A DNA stretch of 64,000 nt, from NCBI RefSeq assembly GCF_023228165.1, contig NZ_JALOBS010000012.1, positions 62,001-126,000 of the forward strand, given 5' to 3'. Positions 8,448 through 15,725 of this stretch are shown one piece after another. The notes under the pieces are model-generated. The model saw nothing but the letters and a program-made list of their open reading frames with translations. It searched no databases and was not told the DNA's origin. The position numbers and the translations under genes were made by a program. Numbering within the stretch: position 1 is the stretch's first letter; every line of letters starts with the position of its first letter. The stretch comes from Methylomonas sp. GTDB taxonomy: Bacteria; Pseudomonadota; Gammaproteobacteria; Methylococcales; Methylomonadaceae.

Positions 8448-8909
8448 TTATTGGCCGGCTTTGTGTTCTGAAAATACTTGCGCCTTGCCGTCTTTATCGA
8501 ACGATACTACCGAATAATCAGCCTGCCGGCCGCCCATTTCCATGCCGGGGCTGCCCATGGGCATGCCGGGCGCGGAAATGCCCACTACATCGGGTTTGGT
8601 TTGCAGCAGTTTGTCGATATCGGCAGCCGGCACGTGGCCCTCGATCACATAACCGTCTACGATAGCGGTATGGCAAGAGGACAATTCCGAAGGCACGCCG
8701 AATTTTTGTTTGATAGCCTGCATATCGTCGCTAACGATATCCTTGATCGCAAAGTGATTTTGTTTGACATGGGCTATCCATTTACCGCAGCAGCCGCAAG
8801 TAGGGCTGCGGTAAACGGTCATTTCCCTGTCGGCCACGGCTTCCTCCGCTGCAGTTGCCATGCCGGATGCCAGTAGTAGCGCGATGAGTAAACATTTTAA
8901 GCGTTTCAT
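8448..8909 (-). CDS. DUF411 exported metal-site protein
   Basis: 153 residues with a signal peptide (M-K-R-L-K-C then a hydrophobic core, cleavage expected after A-T-A near residue 21). The mature part has T-V-Y-R-S-P-T-C-G-C-C-G-K-W, the Cys-x-Cys-Cys centre of DUF411, then S-C-H-T-A and G-H-V-P. The C-terminal third is Met- and Gly-rich (P-G-M-P-M-G-S-P-G-M-E-M-G-G), which suits copper binding. DUF411 proteins are usually found with copper-resistance genes. Here the neighbours are trpD and yjbQ, so the context does not help. A periplasmic copper-handling role is inferred. Confidence 0.85.
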   Translation of the reverse strand: MKRLKCLLIALLLASGMATAAEEAVADREMTVYRSPTCGCCGKWIAHVKQNHFAIKDIVSDDMQAIKQKFGVPSELSSCHTAIVDGYVIEGHVPAADIDKLLQTKPDVVGISAPGMPMGSPGMEMGGRQADYSVVSFDKDGKAQVFSEHKAGQ

Positions 8910-8980
8910 AAATACCCCCGTATTTAGCTGTGCAAATGGTGGAGTATTGTACGCTGCTGGCGCCGCTATTGCACAAAGCC

Positions 8981-9400
8981 CTACTCACCGTGCAGGGTTA
9001 ATACCAAACTGCGGCTGCCGCCATGGTTGCGGTGTTCGCATAGATAAATTCCCTGCCAAATGCCCACGTTCAGACGGCCGTTATTAATCGGCAGACTTAG
9101 GCTGCAACCGAGCAGGCTACTTTTTAAATGCGCCGGCATGTCATCGCTGCCTTCGTCCCTGTGCCGGTAATATGGCTGATCTTCCGGTACGGCACGGTTG
9201 AAAAAGCTTTCAAAATCCGCTCGCACCGTGGGGTCGGCGTTTTCGTTAAGGGTCAGCGAGGCCGACGTATGTTTGATGAACACATGCAGCAAGCCGAGAT
9301 TGATGTTGGCTAGCTCCGGAAGCTGACCGACCACTTCATCGGTCACCAAATGAAAGCCGCGACTGCGGGGTTTGAGGCGTATTTCTTTTTGTATCCACAT
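8981..9400 (-). CDS. YjbQ/UPF0047 family protein
   Basis: 139 residues, the standard length of YjbQ. The motifs H-V-F-I-K-H-T-S-A-S-L-T-L-N-E-N-A-D (residues about 39-56), H-R-D-E-G-S-D-D-M-P-A-H and the C-terminal G-I-Y-L-C-E-H-R match the family. Members of this family were reported to have thiamine-phosphate-synthase-like side activity; the true role is unclear. Nothing around it points to thiamine. Confidence 0.9.
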   Translation of the reverse strand: MWIQKEIRLKPRSRGFHLVTDEVVGQLPELANINLGLLHVFIKHTSASLTLNENADPTVRADFESFFNRAVPEDQPYYRHRDEGSDDMPAHLKSSLLGCSLSLPINNGRLNVGIWQGIYLCEHRNHGGSRSLVLTLHGE

Positions 9401-9427
9401 CTGCGCGAAGTTGACCGGGTTGTGTAG

Positions 9428-9997
9428 TTAGCTGTTAGAGAGATTGTAATCGATCAGAATGGCCGCGGCAGTACGCGCATTGGCGATGGCACCGGAGTTT
9501 CGGCGTATTTGTTCGCCGACAATGGCGCCGGCAATCAGCAGCGTCAATTGCGCCGCCAGATGTTCAGGGTTGTGGCTACCGGCTTGTTCGGCCAACTTCG
9601 CCAGCAGCTTGCGAAATTCGGCATAAAATTCGGCGGCGGCTATTTGCACCGGGTTATTTTCCTCGGCAAATTCGGCGGCGGCGTTGATGAACGGGCAGCC
9701 GCGGAACTCCGGGGTCTCCAGCATGACATCGAATACATCGATTACCGCCAGTAGCTTTTGCCTTGGCGTCTCTCCCCCGCTGTCGATACCGCTTTGAATA
9801 TGTGCCAGCGTGGTTGTGCGGCTTAGGCGCAAATGCGCCAATACCAAATCGTCTTTGGAGGGAAAGTATTTGTACAGGCTCATCTTGGTGGTGCCTGCGG
9901 CTTTAACGATCGCATCTACGCCGGTGGATTTGATGCCCTGCCGGTAAAAAAGCGCGGAAGCCGCTTGCAGAATATGTTCTTGAAGATTACGTGACAT
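9428..9997 (-). CDS. TetR/AcrR family transcriptional regulator
   Basis: 189 residues. The N-terminal helix-turn-helix (residues about 7-50) is typical: I-L-Q-A-A-S-A-L-F-Y-R-Q-G-I-K-S-T-G-V-D then T-T-K-M-S-L-Y-K-Y-F-P-S-K-D-D-L. The C-terminal ligand domain contains F-R-G-C-P-F-I-N-A-A-A-E-F, seen in regulators of glutathione-transferase or oxidoreductase genes. It is divergent from a GST gene, and a strong palindrome lies between them, so it most likely represses itself and the GST in response to an electrophile or similar ligand. Confidence 0.93.
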   Translation of the reverse strand: MSRNLQEHILQAASALFYRQGIKSTGVDAIVKAAGTTKMSLYKYFPSKDDLVLAHLRLSRTTTLAHIQSGIDSGGETPRQKLLAVIDVFDVMLETPEFRGCPFINAAAEFAEENNPVQIAAAEFYAEFRKLLAKLAEQAGSHNPEHLAAQLTLLIAGAIVGEQIRRNSGAIANARTAAAILIDYNLSNS

Positions 9998-10021
9998 AAA
10001 GCAAACAGAATAAAACTTGCC

Positions 10022-10072
10022 ACTATACCGACCGGTCTGTATTATTACAACAGACTGACCGGTCGGTATAGT
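10022..10072. promoter_or_regulatory. Probable TetR operator between tetR and GST
   Basis: ACTATACCGACCGGTC (10022-10037) is repeated in perfect inverse at 10057-10072, with 19 bases between the arms. Each arm contains the self-complementary core GACCGGTC, as in many TetR-family half-site pairs. It sits in the 108-base divergent gap, just upstream of the GST start and of the regulator start, where it would cover both promoters. Confidence 0.8.
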
Positions 10073-10105
10073 CTTGTTCGTTTCTAAACCAGAGGAGATA
10101 GCTCC

Positions 10106-10759
10106 ATGATCACACTTTACGGCATTGCCATCAGCAACTATTACAACAAAGTCAAACTGGCGTTACTGGAAAAACAGGTCGCTTTCGCGGAGGAAGCCTT
10201 GCCGCCCGCACAGAGCGAGGCGGTATTAAAACGCTCTCCGTTGGGCAAGATTCCGTTCATCAAAACCGCAGAGGGCTATTTGTCGGAGTCGCAAGCGATT
10301 CTGGAATATCTGGAAGATGCCTACCCGGAGGCCCCTCGACTATACCCCAGCGATGTGTTCGAACGGGCGAAATGCCGTGAATTCATCCAGCATATCGAGC
10401 TGAATGTGGAGCAGGTAGCCAGGCGCATATATTCGGAAGCAGTCTTCGGCGGTAAGGTGTCGCAGGAAACCAAAGACGAAGTATTGACCAAAGTGGAAAA
10501 CGGCCTGAAAGGACTGGCCCGGTTAATGACTTTATCGCCTTACGCGCTAGGAGACCATTTTTCCGCCGCCGATGTGGTGGCTTGGCCGCATTTACAATTG
10601 GTGGGGTTTGCCACCCAGCAGATTTACGGCAAGGATTTGGTAGTCGAGCATATTCCGGGTATCGCGGAGTATATGCAGCTGATCGAAAGCCGCCCTCATC
10701 CGCAAAAAGTGGGTGAGGACAGAGCGGCGGCGCTGGAGGCGTTTTTTAACAACCGGTAG
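10106..10759 (+). CDS. Glutathione S-transferase family protein
   Basis: 217 residues. An N-terminal thioredoxin-like domain (I-T-L-Y-G-I-A-I-S-N-Y-Y-N-K-V-K, then G-K-I-P-F-I with the cis-Pro, then E-S-Q-A-I-L-E-Y-L-E) is followed by an all-helical C-terminal domain with the N-capping box S-A-A-D-V-V. It has a good Shine-Dalgarno (AGAGGAGA) before the ATG. It probably conjugates glutathione to electrophiles or detoxifies aldehydes. The divergent TetR gene and shared operator suggest induction by its substrate. Confidence 0.93.
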   Translation: MITLYGIAISNYYNKVKLALLEKQVAFAEEALPPAQSEAVLKRSPLGKIPFIKTAEGYLSESQAILEYLEDAYPEAPRLYPSDVFERAKCREFIQHIELNVEQVARRIYSEAVFGGKVSQETKDEVLTKVENGLKGLARLMTLSPYALGDHFSAADVVAWPHLQLVGFATQQIYGKDLVVEHIPGIAEYMQLIESRPHPQKVGEDRAAALEAFFNNR

Positions 10760-10898
10760 TTTCATCGGCAGCATTGCTTACCGCTGAGACTTGTAAACTA
10801 TCAAATCCAAAGGTAGGCGATGCCTGCCGGCATGGATTTCGTTTCCGTGATTTTTTGCCTGCAAGCGATTCGCGGCGGAAGGTATTGTGAAAGTTATC

Positions 10899-10959
10899 GT
10901 GGGAGAGCCGCTTCGTTGCGATTCAAGGCAATTAATTCGCGAAGAAGCCGCGCTCCCGC
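10899..10959. repeat. Imperfect palindromic element
   Basis: GTGGGAGAGCCGCTTCGTTGCGA at the left faces a near-complement ending ...GCCGCGCTCCCGC at the right. Such 'GCGGGAGCGCGGCTTC' hairpins are interspersed repeats. The rest of the 326-base gap 10760-11085 holds no gene I can support. Confidence 0.6.
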
Positions 10960-11085
10960 AATTTAGACGTGATGCAGCGCATTTCATGGCGGTGATAATG
11001 GGCGAGGCCAAGTTATTTGCAAAAACGGCTTCGGGACTTGTTCGACCGGATTATTAACGGCAGCGACGTGGTGGCTATAAAACAA

Positions 11086-11469
11086 TCAAAGCCAACCCAG
11101 CCGCTTAAGGGCGCCGTAAACTAAATAAATGCCCAAGCCACACACAAAAACACCGAAGATCAATCGAAGGTAGGGACCTGGCATATGATTGGCCGCGTAG
11201 GCGCCTAGCCAAGAACCGAGGAACATCATTGCGGCAAGAATGGCGGCAGCCCGCACATCCACATTCCCATGCCGGTAATATTCAAACGCCGCCGCCAGAC
11301 CAATCGGCGGTAACAAAACCGCAAGGCTAGTGCCGGTGGCCATATGCTGCGAGAATCCGGCCAGATAAATCAATGCCGGTACAATCACGATGCCGCCGCC
11401 GACCCCGAATAACCCCGCTGCAATACCACCAAAAAGGCCGATGATTACGAACAAGAACCAGGATGGCAT
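11086..11469 (-). CDS. TauE/SafE-family permease, half-size
   Basis: 127 residues with four hydrophobic segments. The first carries G-G-I-A-A-G-L-F-G-V-G-G-G, the hallmark of one TauE/SafE repeat. Typical TauE proteins have two such repeats (about 250 residues), so this is a one-repeat form, which would have to dimerise. It could export sulfite, sulfoacetate or a similar anion. The start has a clean upstream GGAGC. Alternatively it is the remnant of a longer gene, but both ends look natural. Confidence 0.8.
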   Translation of the reverse strand: MPSWFLFVIIGLFGGIAAGLFGVGGGIVIVPALIYLAGFSQHMATGTSLAVLLPPIGLAAAFEYYRHGNVDVRAAAILAAMMFLGSWLGAYAANHMPGPYLRLIFGVFVCGLGIYLVYGALKRLGWL

Positions 11470-11582
11470 ACGAAGCTCCTTAAAGTTTATCTAACTTGGC
11501 AAGGGTAGACATCGAGGTTGGTATGTGCTGACTTAATCTGAAGCGCATCGGTCGTGTCTGATGCGTTCCAGGCAGACTGGGT

Positions 11583-12998
11583 TTATTTCTTTACATACAA
11601 ATCCGTAATCGTGCCTTCTATCATTTCCGCCGCAAACGCGAAGGTTTCCGACAAGGTCGGGTGCGGATGGATAGTCAGGCTGATGTCGGTGGCATCGGCG
11701 CCCATTTCCAGCGCCAACACCGCTTCGGCGATCAGTTCGCCGGCGCCGGGGCCGGTCATGCCGGCGCCCAAAATGCGACCGCTGGTTTTGTCGGTAAGGA
11801 TTTTGGTGATGCCCTCGTTGCGCCCCAAAGCCAACGAACGGCCGCTGGCTGCCCACGGGAAGGTGGCTTTTTCGTATTCAACACCTTGTTCCTTGGCCTG
11901 GTTTTCGGTCAAACCCATCCAGGCTACTTCCGGATCGGTATAAGCAACCGACGGAATGGTCAGCGCGTCGAAGCCGGCTTTGTGACCGGCAATGGTTTCG
12001 GCGGCGATTTTGCCTTCGTGGGTGGCTTTGTGAGCCAGCATGGGGTTGCCGACGATGTCGCCGATGGCGAATATATGCGCGATGTTGGTGCGACCCTGTT
12101 TGTCGACCGGGATAAAGCCTTTTTCGTCTATCGTGACACCGGCTTTACCGGCATCGATCAATTTGCCGTTGGGGCGGCGGCCTACCGCGACCAAGACTGC
12201 ATCGAATACGGCAGATTCCGGTGCCTCCTTGCCTTCCATGGTTACTTTTATGCCGGCGTCGCCGGCCTCCATGGCTTTGACGCTGGTTTTTAACCACAAA
12301 TTGTCGTATTGTTTTTTGATCTTGCGTTGCAGCGGGGTGACCAAATCCTTGTCGCAGCCGGGGATGATTTGGTCCATCAATTCCACCACGCTGATTTTCG
12401 AACCTAAGGCGTGATAAACCGTGGCCATTTCCAGGCCGATGATGCCGCCGCCGACGATCAACAGATTTTCCGGTACCGATTGTAAAGCCAAGGCGTCGGT
12501 GGAATCCCACACGCGCGGGTCGTCATGCGGAAAGCCGGGAATTTTGGTCGGCTGCGAACCGGCGGCAATGATGGCGTGATCGAAAGTCACGGTTTGCTCG
12601 CCATCATCGTTTTCCACAAGCAGGCTGTTCGCGCTGACGAATTTACCAGTGCCTTGGATGACTGTCACCTTGCGCTGCTTGGCCAGTTTACCCAAGCCCT
12701 GATTCAAAGACTGACTAACACTCTCTTTCCAGCCGCGAATCCTATCCAAATCAATTTCCGGTTTGCCGAAACTGACCCCGTGCTCGGCCATGGCTTCGGC
12801 TTCGTGTATGATTTGTGCGCTGTGCAGCAGGGCTTTTGAGGGGATGCATCCGACATTCAAACACACGCCACCCAATACCGGGTAACGTTCGATCAGCACC
12901 ACCTGCTTACCTAAATCGGCGGCACGAAATGCGGCTGTGTAACCGCCGGGGCCGCCGCCCAAAACCAATACTTCGGCGTGTGTTTGTGTATTACTCAT
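11583..12998 (-). CDS. lpd: Dihydrolipoyl dehydrogenase (E3)
   Basis: 471 residues. The FAD-binding G-G-G-P-G-G-Y lies at 14-20. The redox disulfide is G-G-V-C-L-N-V-G-C (C46 and C51), and the NAD-binding G-G-G-I-I-G-L-E is mid-protein. The catalytic His446/Glu451 pair is in H-P-T-L-S-E. There is no lipoyl domain. It regenerates oxidised lipoamide for the pyruvate dehydrogenase complex, whose E1 and E2 genes lie about 1.4 kb upstream on the same strand, separated by toxin-antitoxin genes that probably inserted into the operon. Confidence 0.97.
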   Translation of the reverse strand: MSNTQTHAEVLVLGGGPGGYTAAFRAADLGKQVVLIERYPVLGGVCLNVGCIPSKALLHSAQIIHEAEAMAEHGVSFGKPEIDLDRIRGWKESVSQSLNQGLGKLAKQRKVTVIQGTGKFVSANSLLVENDDGEQTVTFDHAIIAAGSQPTKIPGFPHDDPRVWDSTDALALQSVPENLLIVGGGIIGLEMATVYHALGSKISVVELMDQIIPGCDKDLVTPLQRKIKKQYDNLWLKTSVKAMEAGDAGIKVTMEGKEAPESAVFDAVLVAVGRRPNGKLIDAGKAGVTIDEKGFIPVDKQGRTNIAHIFAIGDIVGNPMLAHKATHEGKIAAETIAGHKAGFDALTIPSVAYTDPEVAWMGLTENQAKEQGVEYEKATFPWAASGRSLALGRNEGITKILTDKTSGRILGAGMTGPGAGELIAEAVLALEMGADATDISLTIHPHPTLSETFAFAAEMIEGTITDLYVKK

Positions 12999-13083
12999 GT
13001 AGTTGAACTCCTAAATGCCTGAATCGTTGATGTGCGCAAGCTGAGTGCCAACAAGGCGCGGGGATTGGCAAGTATTTTACCGG

Positions 13084-13410
13084 TTACTGTGACGGATAGA
13101 AAATTAATCCTACTCTGCGAATATGGTCGATTAAATCAGGATTGTCGATTTGTTGGAACAGCGACAGGTCGACAGTGTACGGAAGCAGTAAGTCGTCGAT
13201 TTCGGTTTCGATGCGGCTTAACAATCGGTAATCCAGTTTATCGCCGAGCAAGGTCAAATCAATGTCCGAGCCTTTGCGTTGAGTGCCGTTGGCTCGCGAA
13301 CCGTAAAGCAAGGCCTGTTCTACTTCGGGATGGGTGGCGAACACCCGATGCAGCGCCGCGATATTGGCAACGCTTAACCCGCTACGCTCAGCCAACGCCT
13401 CATTCGGCAT
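13084..13410 (-). CDS. MntA-type nucleotidyltransferase antitoxin
   Basis: About 108 residues from the ATG at 13410 (a longer frame to 13482 only overlaps hepT). It has G37-S38 and D49-x-D51 spaced as GSX10DXD, the signature of the minimal nucleotidyltransferases that AMPylate HepT toxins. The gene overlaps the end of hepT by 11 bases, so the two are translationally coupled. In known MntA/HepT (type VII) pairs the MntA enzyme adds AMP to a Tyr of HepT and blocks its RNase activity. This pair lies between lpd and aceF. Confidence 0.85.
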   Translation of the reverse strand: MPNEALAERSGLSVANIAALHRVFATHPEVEQALLYGSRANGTQRKGSDIDLTLLGDKLDYRLLSRIETEIDDLLLPYTVDLSLFQQIDNPDLIDHIRRVGLIFYPSQ

Positions 13411-13807
13411 CGACCAACCCCGCCATGGTTTGTTGCAAGCATTCGAACTGGGCAAAAAACCGCTCGCGTATGTTGCCGGCAATCGCTTGCGCGGTTTCCT
13501 GGTTATAGGTGTGCACAGTACGGTTCCGGTCGCGGATCATATCCATCCAGCATTCGCCATCGTCGATCAAATCCAGTTTGAAAGCCTCGCGCGTGGCATC
13601 GCGGGAACCGTGAATGGCCTGCTGGCCCTTGGACAACAGATAGTCGCGTAACACATTCCAGGCCAGCTCGTGGGTATATTCGAAAGCTTGAATCAAGCCC
13701 TGCTCTTCCAACTCGTTCAGCTCGCCGTAGTCGATGAACTTGCGCAGTTGCCCCAGGGCTTTTTGGTAATTGGAAAAGCGTTGTTGCCAGCGGATGTCTT
13801 GTTGCAT
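13400..13807 (-). CDS. HepT/HI0074-like toxin (nucleotidyltransferase partner)
   Basis: 135 residues from the ATG at 13807 (a TTG at 13822 is possible). All-helical. It contains R94-N-R-T-V-H99-T-Y101, the R-x4-H-x-Y motif of HEPN RNases, in which the Tyr is the AMPylation target. Similar proteins were once called nucleotidyltransferase substrate-binding proteins. It precedes and overlaps mntA. The catalytic residues are intact, so the toxin is likely active when freed. Confidence 0.85.
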   Translation of the reverse strand: MQQDIRWQQRFSNYQKALGQLRKFIDYGELNELEEQGLIQAFEYTHELAWNVLRDYLLSKGQQAIHGSRDATREAFKLDLIDDGECWMDMIRDRNRTVHTYNQETAQAIAGNIRERFFAQFECLQQTMAGLVDAE

Positions 13808-14005
13808 AGGTTGGTAATTCAATGGGTCCGATTACGCCATGTTAATCGGGTCTTTGCGGGCGATATAGGGTGCTGGTGGATGCGCTGCCGTTTATCCACT
13901 TTACGCAACTGTTTCGCCAAGATCATTCATAACGTTCCCTAAAACAAGTCAAGGTTTAGGGCTAGGTTCGCACCTAACCAATACAAACATTTCCGGTCAA
14001 AACCA

Positions 14006-14128
14006 TTAAAATTGCTTGTCGAGCCCCGCCTGTTGCAAGGCCGCGTTGGCTGTGTGCTTCAGCTAGCCGAACAAAATAACAACCCTTGATTTTAAGCGCC
14101 TTCTTCAGTAACGGCGTGAAATCGCCCG
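14006..14128 (-). pseudogene. HicA-like toxin relic with an internal deletion
   Basis: On the minus strand one frame reads G-D-F-T-P-L-L-K-K-A-L-K-I-K-G-C-Y-F-V-R, the N-terminal half of a HicA/YcfA mRNA interferase. Another frame then reads H-T-A-N-A-A-L-Q-Q-A-G-L-D-K-Q-F and stops at 14006-14008, which is the usual HicA C-terminus. The catalytic middle (G-S-H-x-x-x-x) is missing, and the two halves meet near 14055. No start codon remains at the head. This is a dead toxin gene directly after the dead antitoxin gene. Confidence 0.7.
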
Positions 14129-14359
14129 TTAATGAAGATGTGCGCTGTTGGTTTTAAATCCATCGAGCACGAACGGTAATTCATCGGCAGACAATTCCGG
14201 ATGATTAAGTTCCCTCAACTCCGGAATAACGAATTTGAGCCGTTGGATCAACGCATCCATAGTGCTGGCTTCAATTGCCAAACCGTCTATGTCTTGGCTG
14301 GTCGCGACCCAGACACTGGCTTCATCGTCCTAGTTAGCATTTACTCTTAATGGTTGCAT
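14129..14359 (-). pseudogene. DUF1902 (HicB-like) antitoxin, nonsense-mutated
   Basis: A 77-codon frame opens at ATG 14359 with M-Q-P-L-R-V-N-A-N, meets TAG at codon 10 (14330-14332), then continues D-D-E-A-S-V-W-V-A-T-S and ends normally at 14129. The text matches DUF1902 proteins, in which the position of the stop is usually Trp, so a TGG to TAG change is the simplest explanation. It fills the gap between hepT and aceF together with the HicA relic. The rest of 13808-14005 shows nothing I can support. Confidence 0.75.
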
Positions 14360-14407
14360 GACACTTACCTTAGATCCCATGTCGAACTTGACGAATCAAA
14401 CGATTAC

Positions 14408-15700
14408 TTAAAGCAATAACCGCCGAATATCGGCCAGATTGGCTTTTAAGGCTTCCATGAAGCGTGCACCTTCGGCACCATCGATGACGCGGTGGTCGTA
14501 GGTGATGTCCAGCGGCAGCATCAATTTCGGTTCGAATGCCGAGCCGTTCCAAACCGGTTGTACTTTGGCGCGGGTGACGCCCAAAATCGCCACTTCCGGT
14601 GCATTCACGATCGGCGTAAAGGCGCTGCCGCCGATACCGCCCAAGCTGGAAATGGTCATGCAACCGCCCTGCATATCGGATGGCATTAGTTTCCCTTTGC
14701 GGGCCAGTTCACTTTTCTCGGCCAGTTCGGTGGATAGCTGGAATATGCCTTTTTTATCCACGTCGCGGATTACCGGTACGACTAAGCCGTTCGGCGTGTC
14801 GACTGCAATGCCGAGGTGGAAGTATTTTTTATAAATCAGTTTGTCGCCTTCCGGTGACAGGGAGCTGTTGAAAGACGGATATTTCTGCATCGCCCCTACC
14901 AGCGCCTTCATGATGAAGACCAGGCCGGTCAGTTTGATGCCGTCTTTGCCTTGGCCGGCGTTTGTGGCTTTACGAAAGTCTTCCATCTCGTCGATGGCGA
15001 CTTCGTCGTGATAGGTGACTAGCGGCAGATTCAGCCAGACTCGGGTCAAATTTTGGCCGGTCAGGCGTTTAATCTTACTTAACGGTTTTTCTTCGATCTC
15101 GCCGAATTGGGTGAAATCCACCGCCGGAATTGACGGGATGCCGGCGCCGGCGCTAGCGGTGCCGCCGGATGCCATGACTTGTTTGACGAAGTTTTGCACA
15201 TCGCTTTTCAGAATCCGCCCTTTACGGCCGCTGCCGGATTGGACTTTGCTCAAATCCACGCCGAGTTCGCGGGCGAACAGCCTGACGCTGGGCGTGGCGT
15301 GGGCTTTAAAGCCTTCGCCGCTGCTGACTGTTGGAGCCGCCGGAACCGCGGCTGGTTTTTCAGGTTCGGCTTTGGGGGGCTCCGCCACGGCCGCCGGGGT
15401 GGGCTCGAACGGTGCCGGAGTGGGGGCTGCGGCGGCGGGTTCCGGCACAGCCGCGACATCGCTGATTTCCACCGTGGCAATCAAGGTACCTTCCGAGACC
15501 TTATCGCCGGGTTTAATGTGTATGCTCTTGATGATGCCGGCGGCGCTGGAGGGTAAGTCCATGGTGGCTTTATCGGTTTCCATGACTGCCAGGGTTTGTT
15601 CCACTGCGACCACGTCGCCGGGTTGTACCAATACCTCGACGATGTCGATCTCCGGCACGTTGCCGACGTCGGGGACTTTTACTTCAAATAAAGAACTCAT
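14408..15700 (-). CDS. aceF: Pyruvate dehydrogenase E2 (dihydrolipoamide acetyltransferase)
   Basis: 430 residues. It has one lipoyl domain (about 1-78, lipoyl Lys44 in E-T-D-K-A), an Ala/Pro-rich linker (about 85-125), a peripheral-subunit-binding domain (A-T-P-S-V-R-L-F-A-R-E-L-G) and the acyltransferase core ending with H403-x-x-x-D407-G. One lipoyl domain is fewer than in E. coli (three), but common elsewhere. It moves acetyl groups from E1 to CoA. It starts 25 bases after aceE and shares its operon. Confidence 0.97.
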   Translation of the reverse strand: MSSLFEVKVPDVGNVPEIDIVEVLVQPGDVVAVEQTLAVMETDKATMDLPSSAAGIIKSIHIKPGDKVSEGTLIATVEISDVAAVPEPAAAAPTPAPFEPTPAAVAEPPKAEPEKPAAVPAAPTVSSGEGFKAHATPSVRLFARELGVDLSKVQSGSGRKGRILKSDVQNFVKQVMASGGTASAGAGIPSIPAVDFTQFGEIEEKPLSKIKRLTGQNLTRVWLNLPLVTYHDEVAIDEMEDFRKATNAGQGKDGIKLTGLVFIMKALVGAMQKYPSFNSSLSPEGDKLIYKKYFHLGIAVDTPNGLVVPVIRDVDKKGIFQLSTELAEKSELARKGKLMPSDMQGGCMTISSLGGIGGSAFTPIVNAPEVAILGVTRAKVQPVWNGSAFEPKLMLPLDITYDHRVIDGAEGARFMEALKANLADIRRLLL

Positions 15701-15725
15701 ATCGTGATTTCCATTAGATCAGCCG

